Assembly (NCBI RefSeq): GCF_018873765.1
Contig: NC_057922.1
Location: 14,397,563 to 14,461,562 of the forward strand
Length of the DNA stretch: 64,000 bases
Direction of reading: 5' to 3'
DNA from: Telopea speciosissima
Lineage: Eukaryota; Streptophyta; Magnoliopsida; Proteales; Proteaceae
Position 1 is the first letter of the stretch, and each line of letters begins with the position of its first letter. Below, piece by piece: positions 46,101 through 58,065 of this stretch. The notes below the pieces were generated by a model, which made no database searches, was not told where the DNA came from, and saw nothing but the letters and a program-made list of their open reading frames with translations. The translations under genes and the position numbers were made by a program.

Positions 46101-47959
46101 GCCACCGCCGGCCATGAGATGCCGAGTTTCATGGACGCCTACTCCGGATACAACCAGATCCTCATGTATGAGGATGACGAGTCTTACACCGCATTCGGAC
46201 GGACAAAGAGAACTAATGCTACAACGTCATGCCGTTCGGTTAAAGAATGCAGGGCCACCTACCGGAGAATGGTCAACAAGATGTTCGAGGAGCAGATCGG
46301 GCGCAACATGGAGGTATATGTGGATGACATGCTTGTGAAAAGCGCCCACACCAATCAACACCGACCGATCTAGAGGAAGCCTTCGCAGATCGAGGAGGAA
46401 CCGGATGAAGCTAAACCCCGCAAAGTGCGCCTTGGTGTAACGTCGGAAAATTCCTGGGGTTCATAGTCTCGTCGTGGAATAGAAGCTAACCCATCCAAGA
46501 TCAAGGCCATCAAGAGATGGCACCTCCTCGAACGGTCGGGAAGTGCGAGGTTGAATGGGAGGGTCGCCGCCCTTTCCAGGTTCGTGTCACGATCAGGTGA
46601 TAAGTGCTTACCATTCTTCAAAACATTGAAGAACCTCCAAGCCCTAAGGACTTCACATGGACGGAAGAGTGCCAAAAGGCGTTCGGAGAATTGAAGGAGT
46701 ACCTAGAGAGCCCACCGCTGGGCGACCGGAACCTAACGAAGAGTTGCGCTATACCGCCGCCACCCCTGTCGCGGCCGCAGATCTCTTAAGGAAGAAGACA
46801 AAGTCCAGAGGCCCATCTACTACGCGGCCATGTCCCGATCGATGCGAAACCGGTACACTAGGATCGAGAAGGTAGCCTATGCGGTGGTAATGGCAGCCAG
46901 AAGCTACGACCATACTTCCAAGCCCATACCATCGCAGCCTCCTCACGGACCTACCCTTGAAGAAGATATTGCACAAGGGGACGTCTCCGGACGATTGATA
47001 GCATGGGCGGTGGAGTTAAGTGAACATGCCAATCAAGTACAAAAGACAGCGCTCTTACCAGGACTCAACTTCCAGAGAGACAGAAGGCCTCCGAGTCCAA
47101 CTCCCGGACGTGGAACGGATCGCGACCCAGGCACGGCTTGAGGGAGTCACCCTCAAAATCACTCACTCAAGCCCCCGATTGACCCTCTTGAGGTCAATAA
47201 CTTCCCTAACGGTCCGTAGTGGGCATCGGGGACCGTGGCAAAAAGAAGCGATCCCTCCAATACTTCACGTTGCTAGTAATCCCCGTGAGAAGCTCCACAG
47301 AGGCATAGGGCCCCTTGAGCACGCGGCGAGCAAAGTGATAACATCCATGGTTCCCCTTCTTCAACAGATAAAAGTGGGAGAACAGCAGTGGCGCACCCAG
47401 GGGCGAAGAAGACATAGAAACCCAAGATCACCCTCCAAGAGTTGGGCAACACCGCCAGGGGTGAGGTGCCAATGCTCTAACACCAACTCGACAAAGCGAG
47501 GGATAGGAAGGCGAAGGCCCTGGAGGAAAAATGAACGGAGAGGCAGATCTCCCCGCACGATGAGAGAAGGCATACTCGGCCGGGCCCAGGAGCACGCAAC
47601 ATGACCTCGGCGGGAATATGAAACTCCTCGCGGAGGGAAACCAAGTCGAGGGTGACAAGATGCTAGCAACAGGCCTAACCTATCGCCAGGACCGGCGGTA
47701 TGAGGATGCCGCCCAGAGGGTCGACGATCCCTACGGGGACCGGAGACACTAGAAGGTCCCACTCGTCCACCAGTATCACTAGGGGAGGGTATAGAGGGCG
47801 GAGTACCCACGGAAGAAGGCGATCCGGGAACGCTCCTCCGAAGATCCAACCCCGATCGAAGCGAGGCCAAGGGCACCAAGAGAACACAACCCAAAGGCAA
47901 GGACCCAAAATCAAGCAAAGGGGATACTAGTGGAGGTGACCCAAAAACAAGCACATGGT

Positions 47960-48105
47960 GGGCACCAAAAAGAGGACAAAAGACAAAAAGGGGGAATTAA
48001 AGGAGAACAAAAGGGGAGACAAAAAGTAAGAAAGAGAAATGAGAAGTGAAAGAAGAAGGGAGAGGAAGGAACATATACCCACAAAAACAAAAAGAAAAAG
48101 TGTAG
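47960..48105 (+). repeat. Purine-rich tract upstream of the 3' LTR
   Basis: About 110-145 bases of almost pure A/G sequence on the + strand, between the coding remains and the polypurine primer site. It is far longer than a normal polypurine tract. Confidence 0.7.
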
Positions 48106-48248
48106 GAGGTAAGGTTTGAACCCCAACCTCTCCTACCTCATTAGTGGATTTACGGCAAACCCCACAGAAAGTTTATTCGCAGCGGACCCCTCACTATGCA
48201 AAGACACCTACTCTCTTGGACATCCTATCCCAAGAGAGTGGGGGCAAA

Positions 48249-48998
48249 TGATACATCCAATATTCACGGGGCCAATCAACGACCGCCACGTGTCATAGAC
48301 GACCCGCCCCATAGCCAAGGGGAACGAACCGGAGTCCCAAAGACCATTCGGGCGGCCACTACTCGGCGCGGCCACACATCCGGGCGCGGCCTCCTCACGA
48401 CCTCACCCAGAGCGGTCTCACCCAGCGCGGCCTCCTCACGACCTCACCTAGGCGCGGCCTCACCCAGCGCGGCCTCCTCACTGCGCGGCCTCACCCAGCG
48501 CAAGATCATGGGCACCGAGGTGGGGGCCACCCATCTACGACCCCGATCGTATCGCTAAGACTCATGTCACTACCAGGACTCTAGACCCTTAGAGGTCACG
48601 TCATCCGGACGGATTCAAGCACCAAGGACGTTATCACCACACGCGGATATCTATCCACCAAGGATCCCGATGCCACCAGGACACTCCCTCCCGCGGAGAG
48701 ATGGCCAATCGTGATAGAGCCCCGCTACCAGGGCCTCTATCCACTCAACGGCACAATCGTCAATCAAACGGGGACTCTCCACACCGCCATATGCTACTAT
48801 AAAAGGCAAAGGTACACAACCCCATAGGGGACATCTAAACTCATCCGAATAATCACTATTCATTCGCTTGCGCCAGAGATCTAACTTTGGCATCGGAGGC
48901 CCTAGGCCGGACCACACCGGTTCTCTCGATTGACCCCTTTGGTCCACTTGCAGGGTGACGGCACTCGCAGGACCGCTCGACGATTTCTTGACGCAACA
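48249..48998 (+). repeat. 3' LTR of the gypsy element
   Basis: 750 bp, from TGATACATCC to GACGCAACA, nearly identical to the 5' LTR apart from mostly short length differences and one to two additional 'gcggcctcctca' units. Confidence 0.92.
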
Positions 48999-49003
48999 CT
49001 TCC

Positions 49004-49340
49004 AATACTTATACATATAATGAAAAGAAAACCCAAAGGTTTCCTTACCCAAAAAAATAATCCTAACAGACTAAAAATTCAAATAATGTTTTTTGGGGAA
49101 ATTACCTGATTTTATGAGAAGAAAATTATAAAACAAGTGTATTTGACTCTCTTTTTACGCTTACAAGTTTTGTAAATAATTAATGTTTTTCTTTTTTTAT
49201 TTTGTAGATTCTAGAACTTATCTTTTTTTTTCAAGGCGAAACTGCGAAAGTGTAATCCATTAATGTAAGGTCAGTCTTGTCATTTCAAAAGGCTCCAATG
49301 CTAATAGCCTAATATATGAATATTTGCCCTAATTTTCGCT
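49004..49340. promoter_or_regulatory. Promoter region of the PB1 gene
   Basis: The gypsy element ends about 340 bp upstream of the probable TATA box, so the proximal promoter is confined to this stretch. No specific factor site was identified. Confidence 0.5.
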
Positions 49341-49348
49341 TATAAAAG
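49341..49348 (+). promoter_or_regulatory. TATA box of the PB1 gene
   Basis: TATAAAAG at 49341-49348 is a consensus plant TATA box. A transcription start about 30 bases downstream would place the (GA)n tract (about 49420-49450) in the 5' leader. Confidence 0.6.
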
Positions 49349-49413
49349 CGGAGAGGAGGAGATGGATAATAAAGGAAGTTGGTATATTCTGGTTCTCATT
49401 AGTTATTTGGTAT

Positions 49414-49451
<38 letters not shown>

Positions 49452-49753
49452 AGCGACTCAAAGCGAGAGAGCGAAAGAGAGAGCGAGAGAGAAGGGCACA
49501 GTGGTGGAGCGGAAGAGGAAACCTGTGGTTGGGGTGAAAAAGGAAAACTCCGTCGTTCAAAGCGCCTCTTTTTCCGGATTATCGAATAAAATAATTGTAC
49601 TTCTTCGTTCCCATTCGTCTCCTCTTCTCCCTTCTCTTCTTTTCTTTTATTAGTAATAGGAAGAACAAAAAATGTGAAAATTTTAAGCTTTGTTTTTCTT
49701 ATGGATTTTTTGTTTTCTCCAACAATCTATGTCCGTTCTGCAGATTTATACAG

Positions 49754-50135
49754 GTACGAAATCCCCTATTTTATCCAGAAATTTTCCTTCTCATCTCAAA
49801 TTCCCAATCAACGAAGCTATCTACATGAACCACACAACTCAATGTGCTTAAGCCTATTCTTCTCTCCCTATCATCTCAGCTTCCTTCTTTTATAATCAAA
49901 GAACCTCTGTTTTCTCCTCTGCGTCCTGTGATTTCTCTCTGAGAATCGATTCATGTAGAATAAAGCTCCGATTCTTATTTGTTTAGTTCTTCCATGAATG
50001 AACTTTAATTTCTTAGGTTCTCTGTTTTCGCTTAATCGATTCGAGCAAGAATGTTGATATTTTCTGATGAATTTAGCTGATTTAAAAAACAACTGTTGAT
50101 TTTGATTTATTTATATCTCTGCGTGTTGGTTTCAG
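49754..50135 (+). other. Probable 5'UTR intron of the PB1 gene
   Basis: The donor ATACAG|GTACGA and the acceptor TTGGTTTCAG|GTCG enclose 382 bp of T-rich DNA between the TATA box and the ATG. Leader introns are common in plant genes and often raise expression. Confidence 0.5.
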
Positions 50136-50362
50136 GTCGTAAACGAAGAAGAGGAAGATTAATTGGAATTCGAGAGAACCGATTCTCGACACATTCTGCT
50201 GATACCGATCGGCGCTCCGAAACGGTGGTTATCGGAGTCCCTTATTTATCCGGTCGGGAAAAGTCGGCTTCTGATCAGTGAATTCATCGGTAGACCAACA
50301 TTTTGTGGAGGTGATAAAAACGCGGATATATATTCGGCGGAAGAGAGTGAGAGAGAAGTGTT

Positions 50363-53300
50363 ATGGCATCGGTTGGTGGTGGAGAGGAAGCGGCGACGGT
50401 GTCGCCGAAGAGTCGCGTGAAGTTCTTGTGTAGCCATGGTGGGAAGATATTGCCAAGGCCCAGCGATGGCCAGCTCAAGTATGTTGGCGGCGAGACACGT
50501 GTCGTCGCCTTTCCTCGCGACATTGGTTTCTCAGGCAAGTCTCCTTTTTTTCTTCTTCTTCTTCTTCTTTTTCCCCACAATTTAGTTTCTCTGCGACGGC
50601 GAAGGCTATTTTACGCCGTCGTGTGCTGGTTTCAGTACATTACCAGTGCTACAAAGCTGTGCATGGCAGGTTCAGTATCGTCCGCCACGGTCAGTACAAA
50701 ACCGTGTGCCATACTGATTCCAATTTGACGGTTGAGATAGCTTAGATCGAGTAGTAATTTAACGGTTAACGTCTTTGACAGGTCAGCTAGTTAGGATTGA
50801 AGTTATCGAGAGTTAAAGACCATAGTTTGTTACAACGGAAACTGCAAAATTTTTGAAACTTTATTTGATAAACGGCGTAGATTTCGAATAGGATTATCAA
50901 AAACAGAAAACCTCCACCTTTCTATCCTTGCTCGCCTAAGATTAGATAATAAATTAAAGGGAAAATTACAAAAAAAAAACCCTGTAGTTTGAAAAAATTA
51001 TATCAATCCCCCTCAAATTTACTTTCACCTCTCCTTTGGAGGGAGGTAGGCATAATTTTGAAGAGGATCGATGTAATTTTTTCAAACTATAAGGATGGTA
51101 AACATAATTTTTCCTTAAAATTACAATACTGAATAATATCATTTATTTTTTTTATGAAAGGGTAATCACACAAACCACACACCAATCTGAAAAGGTTAAC
51201 CGATTTTTAGGACTCTGGAATGGATATACACAACACATACCACATACCACATGCACACATACCCCATACAAATTTTTATTTTTTTTAATGAAAATGTAAT
51301 CACACAAACCACACACCAATCCCAAAAGGTTAACGGACTTTTAAGACAATGGAATGACGGATATACACTAATACACAACACAGATACAACACTATTTTCA
51401 TGCTTCTTAAGAACGCAGTGTAATTGAAAGTGGTGAATATCATGCAGAACATTAAAGCATTGTTACTAGTGCACAATAGAAATGCTTTAGTACAAATCTA
51501 GACAGTAAATTGAGTACCACTTTGCTACAACAAAGAAAGGGTATACCTATTGCATGAGGCTCGCAGGGTCCCCGTCACTTTAAGTTTTGAGGAGGGTTAT
51601 AATGTACGCAGACTTACCCCCACTTTGCAAAGAAGTTATTTTCAAAGACTCGAACCCATGGCCACTTATCTAGGCTTTGTATTGAAGCATTTCTAATGTG
51701 CATTAGTAGCTCTGCTTTGTTTTCTCCCAAATATAGTTAGGTTTTTTTATTATCAATTATTATAATAATAATAAAAGAAAATTGCCTAGATCTATGAGAT
51801 AAGAAAGTTAATTACAAATCAACTAAATTTTACTTTGTTTCTATATTTATTTTTCTTATAAACCTACTTGTTTTGTAATTCTTTTTCTTATCTCATTGTA
51901 TATTTAGAAAATCGCCCTTAATAATAATCAATGATCTTTTTTTTCTTGGTAATGAATAATCAATGTTCAACAGCTAGAATGAGTGTGGGTAATACTGGGC
52001 CAAAAAAATTTGACAATATACACACATAAACTGTGGGCCAAGTTATGTCTTATTAATAAAATATTATATTTGATGTACGAGGCCTAAAGTATATAATAAT
52101 AAATTATATTTTTTCACTCAAAAAATGGTAAATGTGTTTAAAACAGTTTTTAAGCCTTTCTTTGGTGTGTATTTGAGATCAAAAAATTCGAAAAATTTCA
52201 CCCCAAAAAAAAAAAAAAACATGACAAGAAAACGACGTTTAAAAAAACGTGCTGTAACTAACTATGTTCATACAGTTAAGTTTTTGGGTGAATCTGAAAC
52301 TGCTCTCTAATTGGTCGGTCTATTGATCGATCATTGGTTCGTCCCGTACGTTGGTTCGGTCTTGGTCTTATAAACCCGGTTGCGGAGTCAATACCAACCC
52401 GAAACAATTAGAGAGAGAAGAGAATTCGTGGTGCTGAAAGACCCAAAATAAACTTCCTCGTAGTTTAGGTTTGCACCATGAAGAAGCACACACAGATAGG
52501 TCACTAAAGCATAGAGAGGGAACATGCGTCTCTATCAATGGGTTTTGCGGTTCTGGTTTTCTCCCATCGGCATCCTCTGCGTCGGACTCTAAGACAAACA
52601 TAAACACCCTAAAGGCTCTTAAGGGTGGTGGTGTTGGACATTTGATTCCCGGTTAACTGAGCTCCGACAGCATAGGGGAAGCGTGAAAGTCATCTTAAAA
52701 CGGTTCGGTTGTAAAATAGCCGGTTCCGGTTCTGGTTCCCTTTTCAATTTCAATTCCATTTTGATACCCTTATGTGGGAGAGGTTGGAGGGGAGGAGGGA
52801 AGGGAATCAAAGGAAATCTATGGATTTTGAATTAACGGGGGAGAAAGAGAGGTGGAAGTTTAGATTTTTTAGGAGAATCAGAAAAGAAGTTTGGAGTAGG
52901 GAAGTTTGAATAAATACAAGGTAAATATAGGGGGATTATTATAATTAAGTAACCCTCACTTTTATGAACATGTTTGTTGAGGGTTGATGTCTTATATTTT
53001 TAGTGGACTGGCCCGTGGGGTGTTTCTGAAGGGCTGTTAAAGTCCGTTGGGCTTGAGGGTAATTCGGAAAATTTGTACATCTTTGTTTTCCTATAAATTA
53101 TTGCGATGAGGTTATTAGGGTTAGTAGGAATTCTTTGTAAATACATAGAGGAGTGGGGACATAAGCATGTAACCCTTTCTCCATTGTTAGTAAAAATTAT
53201 TTTCATCTTTTCATGAACATAGACACATTGCCAAACCACGTAAATCTTTGTATTGTGATCATTTGTGATTGTTTCTTTTTTCTATTTATTGTGCTTTTTG

Positions 53301-54849
53301 GATTGTGAGTAGGTTTTAGTTTCTACAGTGCTTTCCACATTAGCATCTAATTAGCTAATGAGTATCAGAATAAATGTATTGCTTACATCTTATAATAATA
53401 GTAAAAAATTCAGCTTAGGAATTTTAACAATTGGTTGAAAATATAAAAGGAAAAGTAACATGTTTGATGGGCCCATCTTGCTTACATCCATCGGATTCGG
53501 ATCCTCTGCGGCCTGGGGTGAGTGGCCATTGTGCCACGTTCAACTCCTAAGTTGCCATGTCGATCCATTGGTTTATAGATGAGCTCCAACTATTTTGAAT
53601 TTTGAATTGAGCCCCCCGTCTATCAACCATTGGATCGACATGGAAGTGGCGACCTGGGAGTTGAGCGCATACAGCACGATGGCCAATCAACTTCAGGCCG
53701 CCAAGGGTCCAAATCCTACATCCCATCCCACATTTTCATTCTAAATCACTGCCATCTATGCTTCTTCTTTCTCATTCAAAAGGATCTTTCTTGAATTATT
53801 TTCTTATGCTGGTTTTTCCTTGAGCTAATGTCCTCTTTGCATTAAAAAAAAAAAAAAAAAAAAAACAGAGTCCCTATGCCATTGACACTCAGATTGAGAA
53901 TTTTGATTAAAAATTTCTCCCTTTTTTCTTGGCAGAGCTAATGAAGAAGCTTGCTGCTATAGCTGAAACTGACGTAGTACTCAAGTACCAATTGATACCA
54001 GAAGACTTGGATGTCTTAGTTTCTGTAACATGCGATGAGGACCTCAACCACATGCTCCACGAATATGATCGCCATGAGACACAATTATCCGAAGGTGGTA
54101 GTACCCCAAGGCTTCGAACGTTCTTGTTCTCCTCCCACCCGCCTATACCAATCGAAAACCAAATGAACAATATGGCGAGCAATTCACTCGAGCAACGTTA
54201 CATTGATGCAATCAACTTAGTACGTAGCCCTAATTTTAACATAAGAAGTAGCTCTACCGGCATTAACCGTCCGACGATCTCGTCGGCCGGAACATCCCCA
54301 AGATCAAGTATTCCTGAGGGATTTAGTGGGCGAATGAATGATATGCATAGGGTCAATAGCTCTCCTAATCTTAGTAGCCTTCAACAGCAAAACCACCATG
54401 GTCACCAAATGCAACAGCAACATGCACATTCTTATTACCCTCCATCAAGGCTACATTTCTCGTATTCAAATGGGTGTGGACATGGAAGGGTTGGGACAAC
54501 CCCTGTCTCAATGGGTCGAAGTGATTTTGGAAGGAAACAAATGAGTCATGTTCAGACTCCTCGATATTTCTCACCAACTAGACGACTTTCAGGAAGTTGG
54601 GGAAGCAGTTATGGACCTGTTGATGAAGGAGGCAGCATTCACAAGAGTGGAGAGTTTGAGAAGGGGGAGACTCACCTTCAACACTCTTCTATGAAACAAA
54701 TATGGGAGTAAGTTGAGTCTCTCTGTAGAGGGATATTGAGGTACACCAGTGATTTTAAGAGTAGGTGATTGATTTATCTTCTTCCTTTTTGGTTTTTTTT
54801 TTATTTATAATTTATGGTTTGTTGCAGGGAGAAGGAAAGGTGTTCATAA
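50363..54849 (+). CDS. PB1 (octicosapeptide/Phox/Bem1p) domain protein
   Basis: Exon 1 is 50363-50534 and exon 2 starts at 53936. The frame only joins (GFS-E-LMKKLAAI) if the donor is CAG|GCAAGT, i.e. a GC-AG intron. The PB1 domain covers about residues 18-115: RVKFLCSHGGKILPRP (with the conserved Lys), GETRVVAFPRDIGFSELMKKL, VLKYQLIPEDLDVLVSVTCDEDL (the acidic OPCA motif) and HMLHEYDR. The rest is Ser/Gln/His-rich and disordered. If exon 2 is read to its own stop at 54709-54711 the protein has 315 residues; if the strong donor at 54708 (GTAAGT) is used with the acceptor before 54828, it ends IWEEKERCS, 321 residues, stop 54847-54849 (chosen here). A 5'UTR intron is likely at 49754-50135. PB1 domains mediate protein-protein pairing; the specific role is unknown. 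Confidence 0.9.
50959..51116. mobile_element. MITE, ~158 bp, GGGAAAATTAC end
   Basis: The left arm (GGGAAAATTAC, then 'gtagtttgaaaaaattatat', 'caatccccctc') matches the reversed right arm (GGAAAAATTATG, then 'atagtttgaaaaaattacat', 'cgatcctcttc'). Flanks are A/T-rich and a target duplication cannot be fixed. Confidence 0.7.
51150..51400. repeat. Tandem duplication of a ~125-bp unit
   Basis: Both units contain 'aatcacacaaaccacacacc', 'aaaaggttaac', 'ttttta(g/a)gac', 'ggaatg' and 'ggatatacac' in the same order, at about 51160-51270 and 51295-51400. Confidence 0.75.
51745..51935. mobile_element. AT-rich inverted-repeat (MITE-like) element
   Basis: 'attattataataataataa', 'aattgcctagatctatgag' and 'ataagaaa' on the left are mirrored by 'tttcttatctcattgtatat', 'aaaatcgcc' and 'ttaataataat' on the right. 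Its arms are about 60 bp. No target duplication was seen. Confidence 0.55.
53493..53716. mobile_element. MITE with ~90-bp arms and near-perfect target duplication
   Basis: The left arm (GGATTCGGATCC, then 'gcggcctggggtgagtggcc', 'ccatgtcgatccattgg') pairs with the reversed right arm (GGATTTGGACCC, then 'gcggcctgaagttgattggc', 'ccatgtcgatccaatgg'). The flanks TTACATCCATC and TACATCCCATC fit a 10-11 bp target duplication. Confidence 0.7.
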
Positions 54850-56479
54850 TATTATATAACAGCTAGCATGTCCAGAAAGGTATAGGTGATTCTTTTACAT
54901 TCAATGATTCATCAGTTGCTTTGTTTATAAGAACTTTTCTGTTTGGTTTAATGTGATTGCATTTGTCTGTGACTTTGGAAGATGGTTCAAACATGGATTG
55001 TACTTTAAAAAAAATGAAAGCACTTGAAAGTTAAAACTGAAAAATTCCCATTATTACCTTACCCCTCTCCCCCACCCCAAAAAAAAAAAAAAAATAATTT
55101 GTTGGAGGATAAATTTTCCCTTCACAATTTTCTTACGCTGTCCAAGCACAATGATGACCATCGGTTAAAGAAATCCTCCTTCATTGACCGTGGCTTGAGG
55201 AAAACTTGGTTCGGTATTTTTTTAATGTATCTATATATGTCCAGATAGAATTTCTTATTATTAGTTTTTTCGATTTGTCAAAATTATCATATTCTCAAGT
55301 TCTTTCTGATTGAGGATGGAATCTCCATCTTTCCTCAAATATTCCAAGGTAAACTAGAGATTGATGAACACAAAAATTTGAAAACATGCAAAGCTGTCAG
55401 CCTTCTCGTATCTGGTTTGGTCAACTATGTGTTACTTTTGTTGGATGATGCAGAATGTCAAATCAAAATTTGACCGTTGGGAACCCCTTCCCCTCTATGT
55501 TAAGGTATCATCCAATAGAATGCAGCACTTGTACCCACCACAGCTTGGTAGAAGAAACTCCTTCAATAGAGAAACCCTAATGGAAAAGAAACTTTCTCGT
55601 CCTCTCTATGTGGACTCACTCAATTTATAAGAGTCATTATAGTCTTTCATAACTATCATATTTATAACCAGAGAGTTTTTAAAACCAATGGTTGTGATCT
55701 GACTAAGTGGTGTGATCCAAAAGGGTGATCTCGCAACTTGTCCATCATTGCACATAAGAACAATTAATGCAATATGTAAACGGTTAACCCCATGTGATAG
55801 AAACCTTCATTACATTTTAGTCCTTCCACTTATTAATGTCCCATAACAGGCATACAAATATGGAAACGAATACCGCCAAAAAACCCTAATCCGTCAAACG
55901 GCCAATATCAAAGAGTCTGAATTAGTGATTGGATATAATAATTTTAAAATATAATTATATTTATAATAATAATTTAAAATAACAATTTACAAAACAGCCA
56001 TTAATATTGGAATTTCCATCCAATCAAAGTCAAAAAACTCTCTCAAGATGTTCTATCTTTCGAGAAATTGATATCTTGTTGAGTATCTCTTCTAGTTACA
56101 ACGGAACACTGTACGTCAAGCGCACCGATATATAGCTAGTGAAGCCTTTGGTACACTATAAACGCATAATGCACTGCTGCAACGATAAGGATCTCTCAAG
56201 TATAAGGACAAAACAATTATTGGAGATTCTTGTTGCACAAACAACTGGTGGTATTCCATACAAGAATATCGAATGATCACATTCAACACACATACCATAT
56301 GAATGCTCATACTATATTCTGCGATCACATTGTGAGACTAGAATGCCTAATTCTATCCCTAGTTGTAAACATTTTAAGGTCATACCTTCGGCAACCATCA
56401 CCCAAAATATCAACGGAAATTAATAAAATCAATCATTATTGAAATGGATTTGATGGACACACACATAGATAAACATATA
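54850..56479. other. Intergenic region after the PB1 gene
   Basis: 1.6 kb, AT-rich. Its right part (up to about 56486) should belong to the 3' LTR of the copia fossil, whose lower boundary I could not place. No gene was recognised. Confidence 0.45.
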
Positions 56480-57234
56480 TCCAACAATCTCCCACTTATA
56501 TCAAAACCAATGTCCTATCAATCTTACACCCATGGTGTCAACATGTCTATTAAATACAATTGGTGTAAGTCCCTTTATCAAGAGATTCGATAAATTATCT
56601 GCAATGTCAACCTTGAAAATACTGATATCGCTACATTGTATAATCTCCCTGATGAGATGATATTTCAACTCCACCTAGTTATTTCTCTTATATGTTCTTG
56701 GTTGCTTTGCCTGGACTATAGCTCTCTTGTTATCACAATATAACTAAATTGGGTGTTATACTAGCTCAGGTACCACATTAAGGTCAATTAATAATTTCTT
56801 CAACCGCACACCCTCTCTGGCTGCTTCACAAGCTACCAAGTACTCTGCTTCAGCTGTGGAGTCTATCGTTGATTTTTGTTTAGCACTCTTCTATATGACT
56901 GCCCCCTCCTCCCATCATGAATAATATATCAGATCGAAATGGACTTTTTGTCATCCTCAACAATTTGGAAATTAGAATCTGTATATCACATGACTAATAG
57001 TGTATCTGCACCATACACCAAGAAATAATCTTTGTTCTCAAGTATATCAGGATGCACTTGACAATAGTCCAATATTATGGTCCAGGGTTTGACTGGTGAT
57101 AACCCACCATCCAAACAACATGACAAATGTCTGGTCTAGAGCACAACATCGAAGCATAAGGAACTTCTTAATAGTGTCAACATCGTTCGAGTTATGAAAA
57201 CACAGTGATTTAGAAAGAGTGGTGCTATGTCTGA

Positions 57235-57350
57235 AAGGAACACTTCTTTTCTTAGAATTTGCACTCTAAACCTTTCCAAAATGTTGTCCACATATAGAAC
57301 TAGGAGTAGGAACACTTCTTTTCTTAGAACTTGCATTCTAAATCGATTGA
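57235..57350. repeat. Short tandem duplication (~72-bp spacing)
   Basis: 'aacacttcttttcttagaa' followed by 'ttgca' and 'tctaaa' occurs at about 57239 and again at about 57309, inside the copia remains. Confidence 0.6.
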
Positions 57351-58065
57351 CGTAATTTTTCTATCGTGTGTACATTCCCATAATGATGGTGTTTTTTCAA
57401 AATCAAACTTTGTTGTTCAGCATCTTGGACTAGCCATCCCTTAAAAGATATTGTTAAAAGTCTAGTGCCTCTACCGCTCTGTGGGCTTTATTTTACCGGT
57501 GGCCCATCATCCTGTAAATGAGCTAGTAAAGCAGCCAATTGCTCAGCAGAGTCGCTCAGAGATGGCAAACATCGCTATTCTAGTAAGCCGCTTTCCAAAA
57601 CATTTCCCAACAATTGGACGGAGAAAGTCCCACCATCATAAGCTTGCAATCTCTTATAAGCTTGATTCCCTAAATATAACTTGCATTTCCTAAGTCCTTC
57701 ATTAAGAACATAGAGGACAGGCATGTCTTGACAGAAGAGAGCATGCCTACGTCATTCCCAATCAACAATATGTCATCCACATATAGAACTAGGAAACACA
57801 CTGTACTCCCACTTATTTTTTTTTTCATCGGTCATCCATCTTTTGATCAAACCCAAATGTTTTGACCATTGGATGTTCCTACTCCTTAATGCTTGCTTGA
57901 ATCCATAAATGAATCTCAACAGCTTGCATATTATGTTCTCTTATCCTGGAGAAATAAACCCTTCTTGTTGCATGTAGATACCTTTTTCAAGATGTCCATT
58001 CAAAAAAGTAGTCTACTAATCCATATGCCAAATCTCATAATCATAGTGTGTTATTATAGACAATA

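Larger units (their letters stand above)
42443..48998 (+). mobile_element. Ty3/gypsy LTR retrotransposon, Tat-type lineage (fossil)
   Basis: LTRs at 42443-43160 and 48249-48998 both begin TGATACATCC. The 3' LTR ends in CAACA. The 5-bp target duplication CTTCC is at 42438-42442 and 48999-49003. A primer-binding-like TTGGCGCCGT follows the 5' LTR, and a purine tract (AGAGAGTGGGGGCAAA) precedes the 3' LTR. Recognisable parts in order are gag (about 43970-44420, 'PPFELYSG' and 'GAATSWFSRLRPRS'), protease-adjacent sequence (about 45100-45190, FSDEDLEGLNFPHEDAPVV), reverse transcriptase (about 45890-46360, with WLANVVMVPKPSGKWRMCVD and a YVDDM core) and RNase H (about 46750-46930). I could not identify an integrase core. 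The element is broken, with many (well over ten) interruptions. The LTRs are still very similar, so the insertion is young in plant terms. It is much richer in GC than its surroundings. Confidence 0.93.
50535..53935 (+). other. 3.4-kb GC-AG intron of the PB1 gene
   Basis: It starts GCAAGT and ends TCTTGGCAG. It contains a MITE (50959-51116), a tandem duplication (51150-51400), an AT-rich inverted-repeat element (about 51745-51935) and a MITE (53493-53716). An A-run stands near 53843-53865. No other gene is seen. A small frame at about 52500-52650 (CVSINGFCGSGFLPS) was not recognised. Confidence 0.75.

Noticed and set aside
49871-50092. Open frames on both strands around the PB1 gene leader
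   Set aside because: They lie in the probable 5'UTR intron and have no domain or homology that I recognise.
53000-53239. 79-codon minus-strand frame in the PB1 gene intron
   Set aside because: AT-rich, no domain and intronic; no evidence of coding.
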